Assembly: GCA_004014935.1 (NCBI GenBank)
Contig: CP025324.1
Span: 1,240,001 to 1,304,000 of the forward strand
Origin: Saccharomycopsis malanga
Lineage: Eukaryota > Ascomycota > Saccharomycetes > Ascoideales > Saccharomycopsidaceae
DNA: 64,000 bases
Reading direction: 5' to 3'
Numbering within the stretch: the first letter of the stretch is position 1; each line of letters begins with the position of its first letter. Both the position numbers and the translations under genes were made by a program. Of this stretch, positions 51,083-60,001 are shown piece after piece. The notes beneath the pieces are model-generated. The model made no database searches, was not told the origin of the DNA, and saw only the letters and a program-made list of their open reading frames with translations.

Positions 51083-51939
51083 TTTGTTTGGTTACGTATA
51101 TAGTAATGATATATAAGAATCAAAGAAACTGGTCCGATCGCTCGGTTTAAATGTTGATATTCTATAGGAATTGGAAAAATTGTCATAATGTAGATCTTTA
51201 GTGATAAACAATAGTAGTTAATCAATGATCTTCGCCTTACACTCTAAATTTGCTACAGGCACGCTGCAAACATGCTATATAGTATGATTCTAATGGGTTT
51301 GAATAATTGTTTTCGGCAGTTGTGGCTAAATATGAGCATTTTGTTGAGCAAGTGAGGTTTTCAAAGAAGTGGGTGTCTTCAATCTGTATAGCACTTTATA
51401 TATGAGGATATACAAGATCCTTGTAAGAGAAGTATTGTAAAATATCAGTAACCAATAAAGATTCGAGATAGAAGCCGAAATGGATTGGAACATTGGTGGA
51501 CAGACATACGCTAATACACACCTAATATTACCATAAAGCAATGGTACTATCAAAAGTTATTATAAAGTAATGATCAAATAGTTCCTAAATATGTTCCTAT
51601 TTTAATCACTAAGAGTAATTTATTCTTTATATGTGATATATACTTTGAAGTAAATATAAAATTAGTTTTAACTGCTAAATACCCCTGGAGCAACAATTGC
51701 TACAATCGGATTGGTTGCTCTGATTAATGGTAAATTATCTGAAATATATCCATTCCTTATCTTATGATTTATTTTCTATATAACTATTGAATCAAAATTT
51801 GCATGAAATGGACTATATTATGCTAATTCATATGCTTATCTCAGCCATTTAAACTAAGGTACAACAATAAGTTAGTTGTATAAATATATATAATGTAGAA
51901 ATTCTAGTTTTTTGCTTCAATCTTCATTTTGGCTTTCAA
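51083..51939. other. intergenic, no feature recognised
   Basis: AT-rich sequence between the PMP22/Mpv17-family start and the Family B copy at 51940. No gene or repeat was identified. Confidence 0.5.
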
Positions 51940-52535
51940 CAATAAAACAAAAACTCATTTAAACGCTACAAAAAGCACAAATAAAACTGAAATTAATCAA
52001 AGGCTGTGGAATAACATTAGGTAAAAAAATGGAGTCTCCCTGAAGGGTGGAAAACACAATTTTAACATATTATGTGCTATTTTCGACAAAATGATAGTTT
52101 CTCACTATTAAATATTATTTGAAAGCCTACTCTTAAAACAAACTATATGATATAAAACTGTAGGATTCATAGAGTATAAAAATATAATTTTTGTATGGTT
52201 TAGCTTGCTGTACAGATTCTAGGATCTGATTTAAAAGAATTGAAATAATGGAAAAATTGGCAAATTTCCATTATATCATATATTGGAGCAGAAGTTCTAT
52301 ATTTTTTATTTTGAACAGTACCAAAAGATAGGAAAAAAAATCAATATTTTGGTATATTGTTTTTCAAATAAAAATAACCAGAATAGCACTGATTTAATCT
52401 AATAAACCGTTTGATAATGTTTCCAAAACTTCAGGAGCGCGAATCGAGTCCTAAAACCCAAAGTGAGGAACACCATACTCCCACACTTTTCTGCGTGGCG
52501 CGTGGCCCAGCCAACTTGGCCACTTGGCAATATAC
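51940..52535 (-). repeat. Family B element, head and 3' segment missing
   Basis: Starts (minus strand) directly at the internal tRNA-like domain 52522-52436: TGGCCAAGTTGGCTGGGCC, CACGCGCCACGCAG, GTTCCTCACTTTGGG, GGACTCGATTCGCGC. The shared body follows to about 51940. The upstream ACTGATCTC block and head are absent, showing that the internal domain can act as a 5' boundary. More diverged than the 56- and 58-kb copies. Confidence 0.7.
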
Positions 52536-52778
52536 TCCTTTATTCTAGACTTTCTCTGTCTTTTTGTATAACAACTGTTACAACTCCAACGCTAATACAC
52601 CCTACAACAAACACTCAAATATACAAATAGGTATTGAAGAAATAGCAAACTCCTGAAAACCAAAAACTGCAAAACAAGAGCAATTCAAGAAACTAACAAA
52701 AAAACAAACAAAATACTAACAAAAAACTGACAAAAAACAAAAAAATACTTACAAAAACTAACAAAAAACAAAAGAAAA

Positions 52779-55520
52779 TCACCCATTTACCAACAATTTC
52801 AACTCATCGAGCCGCGCGCCAATGGAATCTGCTTTAGAAAACAATGGAAAAAACATTTTGTTCACCTCAGGGTGGTAGTCATCTAACAAGCTGCAGAACG
52901 AACTGGTGTAACCTGCAGTTTCCAGCACTAAACTGGTATTGTGGGACGTATTACTAACAATGGTATTTGAATTCGAGTGCGCGTCCTCTACCGGTCCACC
53001 GACTCCACCGGGACCCCCGGAACCACCGAAATGACCGGCTTCTCCCGAAATAACCGGATACTCGATAATACTGTCGATCGCGGTCTTTGCATGTATATCC
53101 GACTCGACCAGCGTTGACGCCGTTGGCGTCACATGACTGTCAGCCGACTCGCTATTGTCCGATAGAGAGTTCCGGTGCTGGTTTTGCGCCCTGGTCATGT
53201 TGTTCTTGTCCGGGTTGTCATTGACAAGTGATGATGACGACGATGATGAGCTCGTAAAGAAGGACGAATCGGGCGTAGCGCCGTACGTATGCGTTGCAGG
53301 TGCAGGTGCAGGTGCAGGTGCAACAACAGATGGTGGTGCGCCTGCGCTTGTGCTTGCAGGCGCACCTGCTGCATGCACGCTGTCAAATTCTATATTCTCA
53401 AGCTGCACTTCCTTGGATTTTTTAAGCGATTTGGAAGGACTCAACAATAATTTTGGTTGATCGTTCTTGTTTTCAAAACTGTCATCCACATTACTGACGT
53501 CTGCATCCCCAAAACTATCTGTAAGTTCGCGCAATTGCTTGTCAATCTCTCCAATAGTTGCGTCTGCAGGACTCTGCAAGCGCATGTCGTCTGCAGGTCC
53601 AAACAAATTCACTGGTGACCCGAGTGTCTTTTCGCCTTGTTTTGACGCATTATCGGTGGAGTAACCGCTGTCAAGATCTACATTATCCGTAATGTCGCTA
53701 ATATAGTCGTCCTCATTGTCTGACGCAGGTCTCTGCTCTGCAGGCTTAAAGTTTGCTGCAGGAATGCATTGTAGTTGGTTGATGCTGCTGCTGTTGCTGA
53801 TTTTACCTCGCAACCCGTTGTTAACTGTGCTATTCGACAACTGCAAAGAGTTGAGCACCTGGAACTTGGTCGGCGTTTGATTCGAGTTGGTGTCGGACTC
53901 AAATTCTGACGATGAGGGCGAGTAATCACCAATACTATACGACAGCGACACGGTTTTGATAGATCCTGCCATGGAATTGGTGCGTTTAGTAGGCGCAGAA
54001 AGTGCGTTTGCAAAAGGTGCAGGTGCAGGTGCAGATGCAGTTGCAGATGCAGACGCAGAATTTGAATTTGAATTTGAATTTGAGTTTGAAGCTGATAAAT
54101 TTCCATTTGTATGTGGCGGCGTGCTGATACGGTCGTTTTTGTTCTTGTGAGACTGCAACATGGTGTCCAAATCCTGCGAGCGTCTGAATGAAACACTTTC
54201 TCCATCGTAAAGAGATGAAGAACGGTTGTAGAGCGACGCGTCATCGTCGGAGATTGAAAGCATGCTGTTCCGCTGCATGTTGTTGTTGCGTCCAACTTCA
54301 AGCGTTGCAGAGGACGCGCCGTCTGACGTGCCTGATGCAGCGCTTGATTCAGGAGCATTTGCTGCAGTTGCATCTGCATCTGCATCAGAAGCGGTTTTCA
54401 CAGCAGGCGGTGTCGGGGTTCTGGATGCTACGCTTTTAGGTGCGGATCCATTATTGGCACCCAATAAGGAGGCGTTTTTCAAATTGTCAATGGACTTTTT
54501 TCGTATTTTGGATACAACCAACGGAGATGTCTCGTTATTCAGTTCATGGTGTTCGTGCAGGTCATGCGGTTCATGCATTTCATGCAGTTCATGCAGTTCA
54601 TGCACTTCGTGCGCCTCTGCATGTGTACCATCTAGCGTTTCGTTGTCATCGCTTACTTCATCGTACTCCTGCTCGCTGTCGCTAATGTATGCAGTTTCTG
54701 AATAGGAAACATTCTCTGCAAAAACTACGCTTTTAGAACTTGATTTTTTTTTCAACAAGCCATGATGAAGATCGGAATTACTATTTGCAGCAAGTTTTGA
54801 TGCCTTGCGCGTTAGACTAAGTAATGATTTGGACTTTTTCTTGCTTTCTTCCTTCCCGATTCGTTCCAACTCTTCGTTTTTCCAACAGTTGAGACGCGCC
54901 AAGCGTTCTGCAGGCGTCTCCAAGCATTCTGCAGGCGCAAACCCTATTTTGCCGTCCTGCACCTTTTTGATAAGCCACCAGTATGAGTCGTCGTCATTTA
55001 GAAGCACGACTGCGTCATCATATGCCAAGTCGCATTGCGACGGGTCTGGCCCGCTGAATTCGTACAATGCATACAAGCGTCCTGGATGCAACTCTTTTGG
55101 TGGTGACAACGGCGGGTCCTGAAGAAGCACGTCGTTCTCAAATGGATCGTCTTCTGCGCCATTGCTGTAATCGTCCTCATATTCTTCTATCGGGCTTGCA
55201 TAACTCTTATCCGAGTTTAGCGAGTTGCTACGACGGATTAAGACGCTGTCGTCCGACATTATAGAGTTGCTTCGCTTTACATGAGCATTGCCGCGCAGGC
55301 TGCTTCCTGAACCTGCACCTGCACCTGCAAGAAACCCATCTTCGCTGCTGGGACTGAGCAAACTAAGCAAGCTGCCTCCCTTTTTCGAGTCCGAATCCTG
55401 TCTGCTGTGCCCGTTGACGCTTCCTGTGCTGTTCTGTCTGAAGCTGCTGCTCGAAGCACCTCCCGCACCACTGGTGCTTAACGAAGAAGACCTTCTAAGT
55501 CCCATAAATGATGATACCAT
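52779..55520 (-). CDS. BUD14: Bud14, SH3 regulator of PP1 and formins
   Basis: 913 residues, ATG at 55520. The SH3 domain is at about 149-208 (LYALYEFSGPDPSQCDLAYD, DSYWWLIKKV, DGKIGFAPAECLE), followed by the Bud14-specific ERLARLNCWKNEELE. At about 260-266 KSVVFAE is an RVxF-type PP1 (Glc7) docking motif, fitting Bud14's role in targeting Glc7 to the cell cortex. The C-terminus DDYHPEVNKMFFPLFSKAD also matches the family. The rest is low complexity: Ser-rich start, HEVHELHELHEMHE repeats, SNSNSNS then ASASATASAPAPAP. The gene is GC-richer than its surroundings, with TGCAGG/GCAGGT repeats that open long frames on the other strand and frames. Confidence 0.9.
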   Translation of the reverse strand: MVSSFMGLRRSSSLSTSGAGGASSSSFRQNSTGSVNGHSRQDSDSKKGGSLLSLLSPSSEDGFLAGAGAGSGSSLRGNAHVKRSNSIMSDDSVLIRRSNSLNSDKSYASPIEEYEDDYSNGAEDDPFENDVLLQDPPLSPPKELHPGRLYALYEFSGPDPSQCDLAYDDAVVLLNDDDSYWWLIKKVQDGKIGFAPAECLETPAERLARLNCWKNEELERIGKEESKKKSKSLLSLTRKASKLAANSNSDLHHGLLKKKSSSKSVVFAENVSYSETAYISDSEQEYDEVSDDNETLDGTHAEAHEVHELHELHEMHEPHDLHEHHELNNETSPLVVSKIRKKSIDNLKNASLLGANNGSAPKSVASRTPTPPAVKTASDADADATAANAPESSAASGTSDGASSATLEVGRNNNMQRNSMLSISDDDASLYNRSSSLYDGESVSFRRSQDLDTMLQSHKNKNDRISTPPHTNGNLSASNSNSNSNSNSASASATASAPAPAPFANALSAPTKRTNSMAGSIKTVSLSYSIGDYSPSSSEFESDTNSNQTPTKFQVLNSLQLSNSTVNNGLRGKISNSSSINQLQCIPAANFKPAEQRPASDNEDDYISDITDNVDLDSGYSTDNASKQGEKTLGSPVNLFGPADDMRLQSPADATIGEIDKQLRELTDSFGDADVSNVDDSFENKNDQPKLLLSPSKSLKKSKEVQLENIEFDSVHAAGAPASTSAGAPPSVVAPAPAPAPATHTYGATPDSSFFTSSSSSSSSLVNDNPDKNNMTRAQNQHRNSLSDNSESADSHVTPTASTLVESDIHAKTAIDSIIEYPVISGEAGHFGGSGGPGGVGGPVEDAHSNSNTIVSNTSHNTSLVLETAGYTSSFCSLLDDYHPEVNKMFFPLFSKADSIGARLDELKLLVNG

Positions 55521-56244
55521 AGCAAGCTGGCGCTCCTTCCTGTGCTATTATGTGATGTGGTGCTGTTCAAATCTGTCCAGGGCCCCTTTATGTCCACATA
55601 TACTTCAAATTTGATCTTTTTTTTCGCCAAATCCCGCCCCGTCTGTATGTATAACGTGCGTATTTCCGTAGTCTGGCTGCAAACCTGCTTTTCCACGTGA
55701 TATCTCTGTTTCTATCAACTTCTACCTGCTCTAACAATTCAAAAGTAACTTATATCTGTTCAAATAGCCAAAAAGATAGCCAAAAATCGATAAAATTATC
55801 CTCTCGTTTCAAATCTGGTAGTGCATGTATCATGTTTGGGGTGTGCAGTGCGTTTAATGGTAATTGTTCAAGAATGCCCGAATAGGCAATTCAGGCACAG
55901 TTTGTAAGGGAGAAAGGGGGTGATTGGCGTAATTTTACTTACACTTTTGCTAAACGCACGTTTGGGTTTCGGAACGCAATGGATATGCAAGGGGCATGTG
56001 AGCAGTGCATAATTAAGGGATAAGTAAGATGATTGAGTTTAAGGCAGTAATTTTCCTGATTTAATTTATTTGGTATCTTTTATCAAAGCACCACCTTTAC
56101 AGTTTATTTTCATTCAAGGCTGGACTTTGTCTTTTAGCTTTATTAAACGCTATACAATTTATACAATCCAATTAGAGTCACTGGGCAGAATAGTTTAACA
56201 GTACTGTAAAAATAGATAGCTATGTATTTGGTACGTTAATTTCA
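55521..56244. other. BUD14 upstream region
   Basis: About 0.7 kb with no gene. TTTTTTTTCGCC at about 55619 and short T-rich tracts are the only promoter-like features seen. It forms the left end of a gene-free island reaching to 60 kb. Confidence 0.45.
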
Positions 56245-57125
56245 AAAATGTATTCTTGAAAAGTAAAAATATTCTCTTTTTTTAACAAAAATATGTCGAT
56301 ATACCTTACTTTTGCCCAGTGGCCGAGTTGGTTGGGCCATGCGCCACACTAAATAGTACAGATTAGTGCAGAATAGTGCAGTAAAATAAGTGTGGCGTTC
56401 CTCACTTGGGGTTTTGGGACTCGATTCGCGCTCATGGAGTTTTGGAAACATTATCAAACGTTTTATTGAGTTAAATCTATGTTATCGACGGTTATTTTGA
56501 TTTTAAAGTTTATAAACTAATATTTTAGATTTTTTGCTATATTATTGTACTCTTGATTGTAAACACTATCAGATTTGCGAATAAATATTCGATATAACGG
56601 AAAACTGCCAATTTTAACAAAAAGTTGCTTCTTTCAAGTCATATTCTACAGTCTTTAAAGTAACCCAATCCAAACAAATATAAATTCACATACTCTTTAG
56701 ATCCTAAAGGTTTATCCCACGTACTTTTTTTTTGGCATTTGGCTTTCACAAATTATCGAATCGTGAGAAAGTATCATTATGTCAAAAACAACACATAATT
56801 TGTTACAAATCGTCTTTATCAACTTTCGAAAAGACTCTCTTTGTTTATTAAGACTCTTCCGTAAACGTTGACTGCTTTTAGTCTCATTTACTACTCCACC
56901 AGGCCTTGGATGAATTTTTATTCCAAAGAAACGCGTATCTCAAGAGCTAAAAAAAAGTATTGTTCATTATATGTTTTTAGAGCAACTTATAGCCAAAAAT
57001 AATCATTGTTCAATCTCAAACTAGCATGGTTCAACTTCTATATACATTATTGGGGCTCGGCAAAGCGTAATGTGCTTGTTTATAAGCTTTATATTTCTGC
57101 TTAAGCAATCCTGTTTTAATAAACT
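56245..57125 (+). repeat. Family B element lacking head
   Basis: Begins near ATTCTTGAAAAGTAAAAATA and ATATGTCGATATACCTTAC. The internal tRNA-like domain is 56319-56432 (AGTGGCCGAGTTGGTTGGGCC, helix GCGCCACAC...GTGTGGCG, ACTCGATTCGCGC) and the body continues to AAGCGTAATGTGCTTG and about 57125. It closely resembles the copies at 8.4 and 58.1 kb. Confidence 0.75.
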
Positions 57126-57879
57126 TGGCAAATCATGGAATTGAGACATATTATAAAAAGGTATGTTGTTGCTTTAGGAGCTTATTTGGGGGTAGGTTAT
57201 CACACAATGGCTCAGGATCTCAGATAACAATTTTAAAAACTCTAGTCTTAAGCTCTTCAACTGATTTCTTTGTAGCATATTCCATATCCACGTTTTGTCT
57301 GTTCTCTCCTACTGTAAGGCTGGCTTCCTCCATAGTTTCAGTCTGTACTTTTTTTATTGGATATTGTACTACCCAAATTAATATTTTAGAATCTTGTAGA
57401 TGGATTATTCTTTGGACTATTTTGATGAGAGATTTCTATATGATCTTTTTGAAAACGGTTTCTTTTTACTTTTTTGTTTCCACTACCTTTGCTTTTGGTA
57501 CTGTCTGGCGTTGGCAATCTTGTTTTGAATTTCTTGATGCAATTCTACTACAAGTAACACAGCTGTTTACATATAATTGAGAATAGTGATTAATTTTTGG
57601 CACTAATTTAATTCAAAACTAGTTACAATTTGTCAAATGATGGAAATAATGATGACTAAGGAAACAGGTTCTCAAGTTTCTCTTTATTTTTACCTGCTAT
57701 AAGCTAGTAGTCCACTAAAATAGTTGAATACCAACTATAGAACCTAAACGATATCAAACTTGGGTATGATCAAGGAAAGATGAAAAATGCTTCTGACTTC
57801 TACCCATACTATTTGCTTTATGCTCGGACCTGCTTTTTCTTAGTTTTCCACTAAATAGCATTGCTAACATCTTAGGTGA
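57126..57879. other. gene-free sequence, possible decayed coding remnant on minus strand
   Basis: On the minus strand around 57400-57210 a short open stretch reads VQTETMEEASLTVGENRQN and DMEYATKKSVEELKTRVFK, with codon-like composition, and further upstream HQEIQNKIANARQYQKQR in another frame. This could be a decayed gene; no family was recognised. The 151-codon plus-strand frame across it starts at TTG and is not supported. Confidence 0.3.
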
Positions 57880-57925
57880 ATGTACTGGGCTTGAAATATA
57901 TGATGTTATTATTATTATTATTATA
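57880..57925 (+). repeat. Family A tail, 5'-truncated
   Basis: ATGTACTGGGCTTGAAATAT followed by ATGATG and about six ATT units, running directly into the ACTGATCTC block of the next Family B copy. Confidence 0.75.
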
Positions 57926-58929
57926 CTGATCTCATCGATAAACTAATAGAAAGCGCAATATCTCTCGTAGGTTACCCAATAGCCCTTTCATCTCTACTTC
58001 TATATATTTGGCAAAAAATGGGCATATTAAAAACATACACTTGAAAAGTATACATAGATCTCTTTTTAACAAAAATATGTCGATATACCTTACTACTGCC
58101 CAGTGGCCAAGTTGGTTGGGCCATGCGCCACACTAAATAGTGCAGAATAGTGCAGAAAAACAAGTGTGGCGTTCCTCACTTTGGTTTTTTGACTCAATTC
58201 GCGCTGTTGATGTTTTGGAGTAATCATCAAATGTTCTATTGAGTTAAATCTATGTTATCCAGGTTAATTTGATTTAAAAAACGTACACCAGAGTTTTAAA
58301 ATTTTTTGCTTTATTATAGTATTATTTATAATAAACAATCTCAAGTTTTCGAATAAATATTTGATATAACGGAAAATTTCCAATTTTGACAAAAAGTTGA
58401 TTCTGTTAAACCATGTTCTAGAGTATTTACAGCAAACCAAACCATACAAAAATTGTATTTCAATACTCTCCAAAACCTAGAGCATTATTCTGTGTAATTT
58501 GGTTAAATATTTATTTTTCAAAATTTATTTAACAGTGAGAAAGTATCAGTTTGTCGAAAATAACACATGATGTTTTGAAAATCGTGTTTTTCACCTCTCA
58601 GAACATGTATATTTATCTTTTTACAACATCCTATAGATTTATATTGCTTTTTGTTTATTTTAGTTTGTTTCAAGATTTAGATGAGGTTTTATTTCAAAGA
58701 AATGTGTATCCTAAAAGCTGAAAAAAGGTATTTTTTATTATGGTTTCTCAGAGAAACTTGTATTTGGTATCAATCATAAGATATTGTCAAAATAGCATAT
58801 TTCAACTTTCACTACACATTTAATAATTTCTGAACTAGGTAGATTGTAATGTGCTTATTAACAAGCTTTATACATAGGTTCAGGGGATGTCGCTTTGAAA
58901 AAACTTTTATTCCCATTAACTTGAAGTTT
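57925..58929 (+). repeat. Family B element between two Family A tails
   Basis: Starts at ACTGATCTCATCGATAAAC without a head. Internal tRNA-like domain at 58103-58204 (TGGCCAAGTTGGTTGGGCC, GCGCCACAC...GTGTGGCG, GACTCAATTCGCGC), then the standard body to TTCCCATTAACTTGAAGTTT. At 58930 the sequence changes to the Family A tail within a shared CGAAAC. It is the copy most closely like that at 56.2 kb. Confidence 0.75.
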
Positions 58930-58978
58930 ACGAAACAGAAATGTACTGGGCTTGAAATATATGATATTATTATTATTT
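58930..58978 (+). repeat. Family A tail fused to Family B body
   Basis: ACGAAACAGAAATGTACTGG, GCTTGAAATATATGATATT and three to four ATT units. The element upstream is Family B, so this is a B-A chimera or an A tail inserted exactly at the B end. Confidence 0.75.
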
Positions 58979-59143
58979 TAAATCTCTATATGGTAGTTTT
59001 TTCAAAATTTACAATTATTTCGGTTTATAATCTGAATATAATCTAATCATAATCACTACACATTGGCCTAGGCCCTCCAAGTGGCTTGTTCACTTTAATA
59101 ATAATGACATCTTTTCAAACTAGTTGGTTTTTTTCAAAATATA

Positions 59144-59259
59144 GGTGAGCCAACTATGGTCAAAAGGACATGATTGGGCTTTACCAAGTCCCTTAGACAT
59201 GGCGCGTATATACGGAACTGATATGTACTGGGCTTGAAATATAAGATTATTATTATTAA
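59144..59259 (+). repeat. Family A SINE-like element, 5'-truncated, very similar to 44.0-kb copy
   Basis: Begins in the middle at GGTGAGCCAACTATGGTCAA and continues through GGGCTTTACCAAGTCCCTTA, GGCGCGTATATACGGAACTG, ACTGGGCTTGAAATATAAG and ATT units. Over this span only a few single-base differences from 43993-44176 were seen. Confidence 0.8.
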
Positions 59260-59403
59260 ACATTTCAAGCTTTGATTATTTTATATTTCATCAATTTTTA
59301 TTAATTCGTCTGATACTCATGGTTCAAACGACCACTTTTGTTCTATCGTTTGAGTCTATAAATTACCATTCAAGTTTCTATTTACTCTATCGTTTTTGAA
59401 ATA

Positions 59404-59835
59404 ATCTTAGTATAATCTAATCGTAATTTAAAATCATAATCTAATCGTAATTTAAAATCATAATCTAACTATAATCTAACTATAATCTAACTATAATCTA
59501 ACTATAATCTAACTATAATCTGGCTATAATAACATCATATATTTCAAGCCCAGTACACGTGAGTTTCGTATATAATCGCTATGTTTAAAGGGACCTGGTA
59601 AAGCCCAATCATAAATTGACTATAATCTGATTATAATTTGAAATCGACTATGATTAAAAATCATTATCTAATCATAATTTGAAATCATAATTTGAAATCA
59701 TAATTTGAAATCATAATTTGAAATCATAATTTGAAATCATAATTTAATCATAATCTAATCATAATCTAATCATAATCTAATCATAATCTAATCATAATCT
59801 GACTATAATCCAACTATAATCCACCTATAGTCTAA
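59404..59835. repeat. minisatellite with an embedded Family A fragment
   Basis: Left block (59404-59528) is built of ATAATCTAACT/ATAATCTAATCGT units of 11-15 bp. Right block (59620-59835) uses CATAATTTGAAAT (13 bp) and ATAATCTAATC (11 bp) units. A minus-strand Family A piece separates them. The two blocks share the ATAATCT core. Confidence 0.85.
59529..59612 (-). repeat. Family A 3' domain inside minisatellite
   Basis: Minus strand: GATTGGGCTTTACCAGGTCC, AAACATAGCGATTATATACG, TACTGGGCTTGAAATATATG, TTATTATAG. The target repeats would be hidden because the flanking minisatellite already repeats CTATAAT. Confidence 0.75.
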
Positions 59836-59918
59836 TAAGAATCACTACAACTTGGCCTAGACCATATTTCAGCCAGTTTAAACTTGCTTGATCAATATTG
59901 TAAAAACGTTCGTCTTAA

Positions 59919-60000
59919 GAGTCGAACCCAGACCACTGAGCCATACCGCCCAGTGGCCAAGTGGCCCAATGGCCAAGTGGCCCAGTTGCCAGGCCATCAT
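59919..60000 (-). repeat. Family A head fragment plus 16-bp tandem repeat
   Basis: Minus strand at 59957-59919: CCACTGGGCGGTATGGCTCA, GTGGTCTGGGTTCGACTC. Box A TGGCTCAGTGG is followed after only a few bases by a good box-B core GGTTCGACTC, so most of the tRNA-like middle is deleted. The adjoining 59947-59995 holds about three units of CCCAGTGGCCAAGTGG. It abuts the CYB2 stop codon. Confidence 0.6.
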
Positions 60001-60001
60001 T

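Noticed and set aside
53678-54385. 235-codon alternative minus frame and several plus frames within BUD14
   Set aside because: Low-complexity Gln/Leu/His products of CAG/TGC-rich repeats; the Bud14 frame has the SH3 domain and conserved ends.
57125-57580. 151-codon plus-strand hydrophobic frame
   Set aside because: Begins at TTG, lies in AT-rich repeat-flanking DNA and has no recognisable domain.
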